From contig NZ_FOAF01000014.1 of the NCBI RefSeq assembly GCF_900109575.1, forward strand, positions 70,291 to 112,001: 41,711 nt of DNA, in the 5' to 3' direction. Position 1 is the stretch's first letter. Every line of letters starts with the position of its first letter. This document shows, one piece after another, positions 7,459-15,530 of this stretch. Both the position numbers and the translations under genes were made by a program. Source of the stretch: Olivibacter domesticus (GTDB lineage: Bacteria > Bacteroidota > Bacteroidia > Sphingobacteriales > Sphingobacteriaceae). The notes beneath the pieces are model-generated. The model saw nothing but the letters and a program-made list of their open reading frames with translations. It made no database searches and was not told the origin of the DNA.

Positions 7459-8496
7459 ATGAAAAAGAACAAGCTAATTTTATGCGTAGCCGCACTTACT
7501 ACGCTATTAATCACTTCTTGCTCAAAAGAAGAACTCCTTGAAGAAAAAAATGTAGAAGATTTAGTCAAGTCTGAAGTAGTATCCACAGCAAGGTTTTCCA
7601 GATCTGGTGCACTCTATTATGGTATAAACGGTCACCCTGTAAATCAAAGGGCTTATACAGATCTAAGAGCTCCGGCACAAGTCGATATTTTAAAGAAAAA
7701 TGCAATGAACATTTATCGGGTCGATTTGCCTGTAAGCTCTGTAACGTCGATCGTCAATTGGGAGAATCGGCTTTTTGATATTACTAATGCTGCAAAAGCT
7801 GCAGGCATTAATATATTGCCCATTATACCTTCTAAAACTTTTGACATCAATCATTCAGAAAAAGAAGCCTATTGGCAAGCGTATCATTATACACTCAAAT
7901 TTATTAAGCGATATGGAGCAAAATATAAGTACTTTGAACTGGGAAACGAATTTGACAACGATTGCATCAAATCAAGACTCCATGTAGGAAATAAAAAGAC
8001 AGACTACGATATACCTAAATTTCGCACGATTGCCTCTTACTTAAGAGGTATGAATAATGCAGTGAAAGCGGTTTATCCTTCTGCGAAAACGATTATTAAT
8101 GTAAGCTGGCTACACTATCGTTTCTTAACCTTATTAGATGAGTATGGGGTTAAATATGACATTGCTGGTTATCACTGGTACCAAGATCAGGAAAAAACAT
8201 TAAAAAATGATTATGGTATTGATGACATTACCAAACTTTTGAACCAAAAACTCACTAAGCCTATCTGGTTCACAGAGGTAGGATACAGGAATTATAGCGG
8301 TACTAATTCGGAAGCTGAGGCAAAAAGATTCTTAGATTCCTTTATTGCAAAATGCAAGAACAATCCTCAAGTACAAGCTGTTATGATTTACGAGATGTTA
8401 GATCAACCATATATATCAGGTCAAGAAGGTCGTTTCGGTATTTATAAGTGGATCACTCCATATACACAGTTTACCGCAAAAGAATACGCAAAATAA
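7459..8496 (+). CDS. Lipoprotein glycoside hydrolase, clan GH-A-like (INGHP type, copy 1)
   Basis: A 345-residue exported lipoprotein; signal MKKNKLILCVAALTTLLITSC with lipobox ITSC, Cys21. The mature part is a (beta/alpha)8-type glycosidase: YYGINGHP at 53-60, putative acid/base E164 in ELGNEFD, GYHWYQ at 237-242, putative nucleophile E273 in IWFTEVGY, then a late-barrel VMIYEMLDQP. Paired glutamates after strands 4 and 7 are the clan GH-A signature. The exact GH family is not assigned. Set divergently to the EPS genes and paralogous to the gene at 13203-14234, it probably cleaves or trims the polymer made here. It has its own promoter and shares a terminator with the EPS operon. Confidence 0.85.
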   Translation: MKKNKLILCVAALTTLLITSCSKEELLEEKNVEDLVKSEVVSTARFSRSGALYYGINGHPVNQRAYTDLRAPAQVDILKKNAMNIYRVDLPVSSVTSIVNWENRLFDITNAAKAAGINILPIIPSKTFDINHSEKEAYWQAYHYTLKFIKRYGAKYKYFELGNEFDNDCIKSRLHVGNKKTDYDIPKFRTIASYLRGMNNAVKAVYPSAKTIINVSWLHYRFLTLLDEYGVKYDIAGYHWYQDQEKTLKNDYGIDDITKLLNQKLTKPIWFTEVGYRNYSGTNSEAEAKRFLDSFIAKCKNNPQVQAVMIYEMLDQPYISGQEGRFGIYKWITPYTQFTAKEYAK

Positions 8497-8529
8497 TATT
8501 TACAATAAATAATCATTTCAATCACTGTC

Positions 8530-8560
8530 AAAAAAGGGTAGCAAAGAGTTACCCTTTTTT
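8530..8560. terminator. Bidirectional terminator between the glycosidase and the EPS operon
   Basis: AAAAAAGGGTA (8530-8540) and TACCCTTTTTT (8550-8560) form a perfect 11-bp stem with a 9-nt loop. It lies between the rightward stop at 8496 and the leftward stop at 8585 and has U tracts in both directions. Confidence 0.88.
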
Positions 8561-8584
8561 ATTACTCTATCCATAATAACACAA

Positions 8585-9772
8585 CTATGAATTAATGAGT
8601 TCTTGGTAGACTGATAAGTATTGTTTGACGTTGTGTTCTACGCTGAATCCTGTTGCGTATTTTCTTGCATGATGCCTCTTCTGATTAATAACCTCCGGAT
8701 TATCTAATATTTCGCGAACTACCTCTAACAATTCTTTTTGTTGTGGCGTAAACAACCAAGTACAATTTTCACGATGAAGTTCACTTAACCCACCATTATT
8801 TGATAAAATTACTGGAGTGCTATGTGCCAACGATTCTATTACAACTCTTCCAAAGGGTTCCTGCCAAAGTGAAGGTACAATTGTTACATCAATACTCTTA
8901 TAAAATTCTTGGGGACTTACAACACCAACAAATAAATGCTTTACATTGCGAAGCTTCAGTTCTAATTGTGCTATATAATCTGGTTCCCCTTTTCCTGCCA
9001 TCAAGAGTTTCACTTGTTTCTGTTGTTTGGTATTTAGATTTAACAATTGTTCTACCATATAATCCAATCCTTTATCGGTGGATATCCTACCCATATAGCC
9101 CAATACTATCTCATCAGATGCCATAGGTTTACTATTTTGATAGGAAGGAATATTAACAGCATTGTAAATTACTTTTGTCTTTTGATGAGAAGAAAGTTTT
9201 ATTATCTGCTCATGCTTTCCTAAGATGAAATTACTTACACCAATCAATACATCCGGAATCTTAACAAGTGGTTTTTTAAGTTGATGGGTCATCGCACACG
9301 GCTTACAAAGCTGTTCACAATTCTTACCATTATTAAACATATTACATTTATGACACAACAAGTAATAATCACGCATAGTATGTACTAGAGGTAATTTCAA
9401 TGTTTTGAACGTCCGCCAAATAGTTGGAGAAAAACCTAAAACGTTATTAGTATGAACAATATTAGGTTGGATTTCCTTTAAGATTCTAGCCAGTTTCTTA
9501 TGAAAAAAAGGGTTAAAAGAGTCAAGCATTAACCAGATGCTACTAATTATTTTATTATGCTTTTTAGGCATGTATGGAGAAAATATGTTGCGGTGTTTTA
9601 AACGAATAATCTCTACACCATTGATTAAATCTTTCTCATCCGCATCGCCAATTGTAAATACATAAACGGTATGGCCTTCTTTTACTAAACCCTCTGCAAG
9701 AAGTTGAACCGAAACTTCTGCGCCACCCACAAATCTAGGTGAATAAAAAGTATTAAATAAAGCTATTCTCAT
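8585..9772 (-). CDS. GT4-family glycosyltransferase with a cysteine cluster
   Basis: A 395-residue retaining GT-B glycosyltransferase of the EPS pathway, acting in the cytosol on the lipid-linked oligosaccharide. The N-terminal domain has the acceptor-side GGAEVSVQLLAEGL; the C-terminal donor domain has LGYMGRISTDKGLDY (R229, K234) and the E-x7-E pair E305/E313 in QEPFGRVVIE. It also has a five-cysteine cluster, C140-x2-C143-x8-C152-x3-C156-x2-C159, possibly a metal site. It is the last gene of the long leftward operon, 64 bp after the preceding GT4 gene and just before the terminator at 8530-8560. Donor and linkage are unknown. Confidence 0.92.
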   Translation of the reverse strand: MRIALFNTFYSPRFVGGAEVSVQLLAEGLVKEGHTVYVFTIGDADEKDLINGVEIIRLKHRNIFSPYMPKKHNKIISSIWLMLDSFNPFFHKKLARILKEIQPNIVHTNNVLGFSPTIWRTFKTLKLPLVHTMRDYYLLCHKCNMFNNGKNCEQLCKPCAMTHQLKKPLVKIPDVLIGVSNFILGKHEQIIKLSSHQKTKVIYNAVNIPSYQNSKPMASDEIVLGYMGRISTDKGLDYMVEQLLNLNTKQQKQVKLLMAGKGEPDYIAQLELKLRNVKHLFVGVVSPQEFYKSIDVTIVPSLWQEPFGRVVIESLAHSTPVILSNNGGLSELHRENCTWLFTPQQKELLEVVREILDNPEVINQKRHHARKYATGFSVEHNVKQYLSVYQELINS

Positions 9773-9836
9773 TTTTGATTTAACAAGCTATATGATTTTG
9801 GGTCAAAAATACATCTGCATTTAGCTACCTCAAAAC

Positions 9837-10967
9837 TTAGAGATGGTTTGTAAGGAGTTTAATACGACTATCTGTTTGAGGAGCTACAGAATTAACAAAT
9901 CCTAAAAATTCCTTTTGAAATCTTTGTTTCGAAAATTTATTTGCAGATTCTTTTATAACTCTGGGATCTAATTTGCCATCTAATTCCAACGCAAATTTCA
10001 TTATTGTTTGATTTAAAGAATCGACGCTCTGCTTATCATATAATATACCATTTTGAGTATTGATTAGCTCTTCACTAGCCCCTCCCCTAAATGCAATTAC
10101 CGGAACCCCGGAAGCAAGTGCTTCTACTATAGCAATACCAAAATCTTCTACTCCTGAAAAAACAAATGCTTTCGCTTTGCTTAAAATATGTTTAATATCG
10201 TCTTTCGTTTTATAGCCCAAAAAGGTAACATTACTGGCTGATCCATCCTTTAATTCCTTCATCTGTGAACCATCGCCAATCACAAGTAGCTTTTTGCCAT
10301 TTTTAGCAAATGCATCAACAATAATATCAAATCTTTTATATGGTTCTAAACGGCCAACAGTAACATAATAATCTTCTTTCTCTTCCGAAATAAAGAAATC
10401 TTCCACATCAACAGCCGGGTAAATAACAACACTATCCCGACCATATTTTTCTTTGACCCACTTTTGAACAAAATACGAATTTGCTACTAAATAGTCCGGG
10501 TTACTTCCCCCGTCTAAGTCAAATTTACGTAGTAGCGGCTTTATAAAGGATAAAACTTTCAGAGGTCCGCGAAAATATTGGTCAGCTTCTTCCCAAACAT
10601 ATTTAAAATTTCTTGCTTGTAAATAACAAATATGTATTTCATCTCCAATACGATAGGATTTAGAAAGTGCCCAGGAAGAACTTATCACCAAATCAACTTT
10701 ATTGTTTCGTGTTTGCTGATTAAACTTTTTCACAATAAATGGAAAAAAAGGCATTAAATATCTGAATGCTGACTTGAATCCTCTTAACATTTTGGATTCG
10801 TGTATCTCTATAGTGGACTCTCCAAATACTCTCTTTATATCTGCGCGATCCATCTTATTTACGTATGCATAATAATAATCAAAGTCCATAATCTCTGCGA
10901 TTGCAGATAAAACTCGTTCTGCTCCGCCGAACTTGTCCAGCCAGTCATGTATCAATGCTTTTTTCAT
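9837..10967 (-). CDS. GT4-family glycosyltransferase
   Basis: 376 residues with a GT-B fold. The N-terminus ALIHDWLDKFGGAERVL is typical of GT4 enzymes of EPS clusters. The donor site has VGRLEPYKRFD (R206, K211) and the E-x7-E pair E274/E282 in VEDFGIAIVEAL. The N-terminal lobe has PDYLVANSYFVQKWV at the interdomain hinge. No membrane segment is present. It follows the gene ending at 11022 by 54 bp within the EPS operon. It probably adds one hexose to the repeat unit; the sugar is not predictable from sequence. Confidence 0.92.
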   Translation of the reverse strand: MKKALIHDWLDKFGGAERVLSAIAEIMDFDYYYAYVNKMDRADIKRVFGESTIEIHESKMLRGFKSAFRYLMPFFPFIVKKFNQQTRNNKVDLVISSSWALSKSYRIGDEIHICYLQARNFKYVWEEADQYFRGPLKVLSFIKPLLRKFDLDGGSNPDYLVANSYFVQKWVKEKYGRDSVVIYPAVDVEDFFISEEKEDYYVTVGRLEPYKRFDIIVDAFAKNGKKLLVIGDGSQMKELKDGSASNVTFLGYKTKDDIKHILSKAKAFVFSGVEDFGIAIVEALASGVPVIAFRGGASEELINTQNGILYDKQSVDSLNQTIMKFALELDGKLDPRVIKESANKFSKQRFQKEFLGFVNSVAPQTDSRIKLLTNHL

Positions 10968-11021
10968 TTTTTTATTATTTAATGAATAAATAGTCAGTGG
11001 GAGGTTTATTCTTTAAACTAA

Positions 11022-12104
11022 TTATAAGTATTTCTTCAATACCTCAATCACTTTTTCACCGCTAGAGGGCCATGAGAACCTTTGTACATTCTTGTAACCC
11101 TTTTCTATTAATATGTTTCTGCGATCATGATTCGTCAAGATTTCTTCTATTGCATTTTTTAAGGATGCTATCGAGTAAGGGTCACAATACAAAGCGCTTT
11201 CTTGAAAAACTTCAGGAAGTGAGGAAACATTCGAAACTATCACAGGACAGCCACATTTTTGGGCTTCCAGAGGTGGGATTCCAAACCCCTCGTATAGAGA
11301 AGGATATATAAACGCCTTGGCATTACTATAGTACCGAATAAGTGAGGCATCATTTACTCTGCCCAAGAATTTTATTCTTGGATTAGCTTTATAACGATCA
11401 AAATTCAATGTTTTAAAACTATCACTTTTCAAATCTCCTATGATGTATAAATGTGTATCATTAAATTCATCACCAAGATTTACAAAAGATTCTAACACCG
11501 CATGAAGATTTTTCCTTTCATTTAGCGATGAAACAGCGACTAGATACGGTGTAGATTGTAAATCATGATCAACAACAGATTTAAATTCGTCATCCACAGC
11601 ATTGTAAATGACAGAGATATCTTTTCCGAGCAATTCTTTTGCATAGTAGCGCATCATCTCTTCTTTTGAAAACTCACTTACCGTAAATGTGTGTTCTGAA
11701 GAAGCAATAATTCTAGGAATCATAAATCTATACAACATCAAGAAACTTTTAGAATAAGTGCCAGGGTATTTTAAAAAGGCAATATCATGTATAGTAGACA
11801 ACTTGTTAGCATACAAGACGGGTGCAGCATTACATAAATTTATTAATAACGGTTTTTTTTGTTTCCTCAAATAAAGCGGAAGATCAATTTGCTCCCATAT
11901 ATGACCTTTATTCCTTCCTATTTTTAAAACCGGAATTGTTCTGGGAAAATTGGCTTTTTCTATCGTTTCATCTGGCGCTAAAAAAATAACAGCATCACCC
12001 AACATCTCATGAAGTATAATCGAGATCTCGATGGCAAACCGCTGTACCCCTGTTAGCTTTTGCGTCAAAAATCTAGCATTAACATAAACTTTTTGTGTCG
12101 TCAT
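11022..12104 (-). CDS. GT4-family glycosyltransferase (WbaZ/MtfB-like, tandem pair member 2)
   Basis: A 360-residue GT-B enzyme. It starts with [18 protein letters not shown], has [16 protein letters not shown] in the N-terminal lobe, SSLNERKNL in the donor loop and the E-x7-E pair E272/E280 in [10 protein letters not shown]. This pattern is typical of mannosyltransferase-like GT4 proteins of O-antigen and EPS loci, though mannose is only a guess. It is clearly related to its upstream neighbour (12129-13184), which has the same order of motifs, so the two look like a tandem duplication that diverged. The gap to that gene is 24 bp. Confidence 0.92.
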   Translation of the reverse strand: MTTQKVYVNARFLTQKLTGVQRFAIEISIILHEMLGDAVIFLAPDETIEKANFPRTIPVLKIGRNKGHIWEQIDLPLYLRKQKKPLLINLCNAAPVLYANKLSTIHDIAFLKYPGTYSKSFLMLYRFMIPRIIASSEHTFTVSEFSKEEMMRYYAKELLGKDISVIYNAVDDEFKSVVDHDLQSTPYLVAVSSLNERKNLHAVLESFVNLGDEFNDTHLYIIGDLKSDSFKTLNFDRYKANPRIKFLGRVNDASLIRYYSNAKAFIYPSLYEGFGIPPLEAQKCGCPVIVSNVSSLPEVFQESALYCDPYSIASLKNAIEEILTNHDRRNILIEKGYKNVQRFSWPSSGEKVIEVLKKYL

Positions 12105-12128
12105 ATACTTATTGGAATAGCAAGAAAA

Positions 12129-13184
12129 TTAGATTGAGTTGATAAAATCAAGTAGCTTCCGAGACGATTTTTCCCAGGTAAAATCTTTGCTTCTGATATA
12201 GTTTTGCTGTATCTGCTGTTTTTTCGTTTCTTCTGGCAGTTTCAGAAAATTTCGCATTGCCACAGATATGGAATCTATAGAGCTCGGATCGAAATAAGTA
12301 GCACCCTTTCCTACTACCTCTTTAAACACTTCTATATCGGAAAGAATCAATGCACATCCACTGGCCATCGCTTCTATGAGAGGCAAACCAAATCCTTCGT
12401 ATAAAGACGGATTAATAAGCGCTTTCGCACTACGATATAAATGCGCCAGTTCTTTATCATTACATCCGCTTTTAAACTCCACATTGGGAAGGTCTACTAA
12501 GTCCATTTGATTAAAAGACTTCGAATTGCCTCCAACGACAATTAATCGTTGCTTATCAAATTCCTTTAAAGCGAAAAGCCCTAAAAGTAAATGGAGATTC
12601 TTTCGTGGATCTCTTGAACCGACAAACAAAAAATAATCGGATTTTTCATTTTGCAGTTCATAAAACTGAGAAGACATAAATTGATCAGCCGGTGCATTGT
12701 AGATTACAGAAATCTCGGATAGATTTACTGACAATTTTTCGGAAATCTCCTTTTTAGAAAATTCACTAACAGTGATGACCCCTCTCGACCCGGCAACCAA
12801 TTTTGGAATCATAAATTTATAATATTGCCTGAATGACCATTTAAACCACTTCTCCTTCTTTAAAAAAGCAACATCATGCACACATATCAATTGATTTTTG
12901 TTGAATAATGTTCCTATATTACATAAACTCAATAACACATATTCTTTTTTGTTTTTTAAATAATTAGGCAAGCTAATCTGTTCCCAAATAATTGAATTCT
13001 TAGTATTTCCAATACTGATTAATAGATTACTTGGTAAATCAACTTTTGAAACTTCTAGGTAGCTTGGAATAATAACTTTTACATTAGCACCCTGGTCTAT
13101 TAGTGCCTTCGTGATTTCAAGGCCATAGCGCTGTACGCCAGTAATTCTCTGCGAAAGGAATTTACCGTTAATATAAATTGTCAT
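12129..13184 (-). CDS. GT4-family glycosyltransferase (tandem pair member 1)
   Basis: 351 residues with the same architecture as the next gene: INGKFLSQRITGVQRYG at the start, CVHDVAFLKK in the first lobe, VGSRDPRKNLHLL in the donor lobe and E263/E271 in YEGFGLPLIE. Complete GT-B length and intact catalytic motifs indicate an active enzyme. It starts 18 bp after the upstream glycosidase stop at 13203. It probably adds a sugar adjacent to, or identical with, that added by its paralogue. Confidence 0.92.
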   Translation of the reverse strand: MTIYINGKFLSQRITGVQRYGLEITKALIDQGANVKVIIPSYLEVSKVDLPSNLLISIGNTKNSIIWEQISLPNYLKNKKEYVLLSLCNIGTLFNKNQLICVHDVAFLKKEKWFKWSFRQYYKFMIPKLVAGSRGVITVSEFSKKEISEKLSVNLSEISVIYNAPADQFMSSQFYELQNEKSDYFLFVGSRDPRKNLHLLLGLFALKEFDKQRLIVVGGNSKSFNQMDLVDLPNVEFKSGCNDKELAHLYRSAKALINPSLYEGFGLPLIEAMASGCALILSDIEVFKEVVGKGATYFDPSSIDSISVAMRNFLKLPEETKKQQIQQNYIRSKDFTWEKSSRKLLDFINSI

Positions 13185-13202
13185 TATATAAATTTTGAAT
13201 AT

Positions 13203-14234
13203 TTATTTAATCTTGGAAGCTTTAAATTCTCTTATAATTTCTTTATAAGTATTGTAAACAGGCTTCTTTTCATAATGCCCTCCATCTAAGTAAGTAATAC
13301 CAAATGAAACTTCCGATGGATATTTGCCCTTCAATGCTGCCTGGTCAAACAACTCATATATGAAGAACCCTTTTATAATACCTTGTTTTAGTAATTGATT
13401 AAGTGTTTCTTTTATATACTCGTCTTGTTCCTTGAAAGTTTTCTTTCGTGTTCCTTGATGGGTGTTAAATTCGGTAATCCATATCTCTTTATTATACAGA
13501 TATTTAACTTTAGACAGAATATCACCATAAGGTTTTCGAACGTTGGTAATATTCCCCATATTTGAGTACCAATGGTAGCCAATAATATCGTATTTAATCT
13601 GATAGTGTTTCAGTAATTCAAGATAATACAGATGAGTCCAAACCACTGACAAACTTATTTTCATTGATGGTTTGACTGATTTAACCCCATCTATAAAGCC
13701 TGCTAAAATCCACATCACCTTTTTACTTTCTTCCAAATTAAAGTGCTCTCTTTTTGTCCCATCTACGGGTTTCCCCTTTTTCATCACTCTTACGTCCCAT
13801 TCATTACCGATTTCCATTACATCAATAAACTCTCCGTAACGCGTCGCAAAAATTTCACCTTGATTAAAGAAAGATTTGTATGAACCGATTGAATCCGTAA
13901 TATCCATGTTCTCTTTTGGGAATACAACGGGCATTGGTTTAACATGAATCGCTTTTAAGCGCTTAAAGAAATCGAGAATCAATTTTTCATTTTTCGCAAC
14001 TCCCGTATTAATCAGAGGTAGATCTATTCGATAGCTATCCATGCCTAAATCATCAAGCAAATTAATCTGATCATTCCAAGTGGAAAACCTGTATTGATGC
14101 TGCGTAAAAGGATGCCCATTTATTCCCCAGGTAAAGTTGTGCTTGGTGTATATTTCTTGACAGCTGCTTCGTTCAAAAATTAAAAGATGAACAAGCATGG
14201 AAAAAATCAACCCAACGAGATAGTTACTTTTCAT
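13203..14234 (-). CDS. Secreted glycoside hydrolase, clan GH-A-like (INGHP type, copy 2)
   Basis: I choose the ATG at 14234 (343 residues), because the longer ORF start at 14267 adds 11 basic residues before a normal signal peptide (MKSNYLVGLIFSMLVHLLIF) and a longer overlap with the upstream gene. The mature part has WGINGHP (36-42), putative acid/base E145 in EIGNEWD, GYHWYS (219-224), putative nucleophile E255 in IWITEFN and FFIYELFDQ late in the barrel. The order matches the lipoprotein at 7459-8496. A Cys at position 25 follows RSS and is not a clear lipobox. Overlapping the polymerase stop by 11 bp, it is translationally coupled to EPS assembly, so polymer trimming or release is likely. 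Confidence 0.85.
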   Translation of the reverse strand: MKSNYLVGLIFSMLVHLLIFERSSCQEIYTKHNFTWGINGHPFTQHQYRFSTWNDQINLLDDLGMDSYRIDLPLINTGVAKNEKLILDFFKRLKAIHVKPMPVVFPKENMDITDSIGSYKSFFNQGEIFATRYGEFIDVMEIGNEWDVRVMKKGKPVDGTKREHFNLEESKKVMWILAGFIDGVKSVKPSMKISLSVVWTHLYYLELLKHYQIKYDIIGYHWYSNMGNITNVRKPYGDILSKVKYLYNKEIWITEFNTHQGTRKKTFKEQDEYIKETLNQLLKQGIIKGFFIYELFDQAALKGKYPSEVSFGITYLDGGHYEKKPVYNTYKEIIREFKASKIK

Positions 14235-15510
14235 ACGTTTGCATTTTCTCAGCATTCTTCCACACATAACCTAGCGCTAAGTAAATCCACATAGAAGGGT
14301 ATGCGAATTCTGGAACGGTTGCCATTAGTATAAAGAATAGTAAAATCATGCCAGTGAAATAACAAAATTTCAAATCCTTGTTAGTAAGTCCGAGTTTAAA
14401 ACTCTTAAAGAAAAAACCAGAAAACACTAGTAAGCCAAGTAAGCCGTTATTTACGAGAAGTGTGGTAAAAAAATCTGTAGATCTAATATATCCAAAACCT
14501 ATTCCAAAAATTTTACTCCACCCATTTAGTTTGGTCCAATAAGCAATATGGGTAGCAATATTACCTCCGCGGCTTTGACTTGAGCTGCTATTTCCAGATA
14601 TTTTATTTCCAAAGACGAATTCATAAATACCTGCAATTTTATCTCTAAAAGCATCTAATTGAGACATCGCTAATAAGATAAATATGAAGGCAAAAACATA
14701 AATTACCTGTTTATATTTACCTTTATAAAGAAACCACAACGTATGAAACATACCCATAGCGAAATAAGCAGTTGTGGAAAACGTTAACGCCAAACACCCA
14801 AATGTTAAAAATTTATCAAACTTCCGGTTTAAGACATAAGTTAAGGCCCAAAAAGGAAATACTGTGAAAGTAAACATTGATGGCTCACCGGTATAGCTTT
14901 TCATTCTCAATATATGCAAACCAGCGACAACAACTTTTTGGGAAAAAGAGGCATCTACGTCACCGAATTTTCTATTTACTATAAAGTCTCCTGTATGCCC
15001 CATTATTAGGAAAAACAATACTTCATAGATACCATAAAAACAAAGCAACCTAATACCCCAATATATATATTTGATCAATGATTCATCAGAATAATATTTT
15101 ATGAACAGATAAATTAATATCGCAAACAAGAGATAAAGCGATTGGGTAATGTGCGATGTCCGATAAAAATAATCCAGAAAACTTCCCCTGTTAACCAGCA
15201 CTAAACTTTCATCTAGTCTTATCTCATAGACGAGGTTTATAAATTGCGAGGTTACACTAAAGACGAGAAATATTGCCAAGAAAACAGCCAGCTCCTTAAG
15301 AAGCAACCATTTATTAATACCTGCCGGCAACGCAATTAACATCGCAAAGAGTAACCCCGCCATCACAGTAACAATAGTAGTTCCCTGTACAGATGGAATT
15401 ACAAGAAAGGAAGCAATAGGGAAAAAAATCGCCATGGCGTTTATATAACGCTTAAAAAAAACCGTTACAGGTGCCGGTTGTACAAACGAATATTCTCCTT
15501 GAATTTGCAT
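14224..15510 (-). CDS. Wzy-like EPS polymerase (O-antigen polymerase/ligase family)
   Basis: A 428-residue polytopic inner-membrane protein with about 10-12 hydrophobic segments, starting near residue 26, and a larger soluble loop around 285-330. Its length, topology and position between the Wzc-like and glycosyltransferase genes fit the Wzy polymerase, which links flipped repeat units on the periplasmic side. Family members share little sequence, so the call rests on topology and context; a ligase role is the alternative. It is 20 bp after the Wzc-like gene and overlaps the start of the next gene. Confidence 0.82.
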   Translation of the reverse strand: MQIQGEYSFVQPAPVTVFFKRYINAMAIFFPIASFLVIPSVQGTTIVTVMAGLLFAMLIALPAGINKWLLLKELAVFLAIFLVFSVTSQFINLVYEIRLDESLVLVNRGSFLDYFYRTSHITQSLYLLFAILIYLFIKYYSDESLIKYIYWGIRLLCFYGIYEVLFFLIMGHTGDFIVNRKFGDVDASFSQKVVVAGLHILRMKSYTGEPSMFTFTVFPFWALTYVLNRKFDKFLTFGCLALTFSTTAYFAMGMFHTLWFLYKGKYKQVIYVFAFIFILLAMSQLDAFRDKIAGIYEFVFGNKISGNSSSSQSRGGNIATHIAYWTKLNGWSKIFGIGFGYIRSTDFFTTLLVNNGLLGLLVFSGFFFKSFKLGLTNKDLKFCYFTGMILLFFILMATVPEFAYPSMWIYLALGYVWKNAEKMQTYEK

Positions 15511-15530
15511 GATGATGATTTTAACCGCTA

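Noticed and set aside
7377-7541. 54-residue out-of-frame ORF starting in the glycosidase leader and overlapping its start
   Set aside because: A leader peptide was considered, but nothing in its sequence (no codon runs, no attenuator hairpin) supports regulation by translation.
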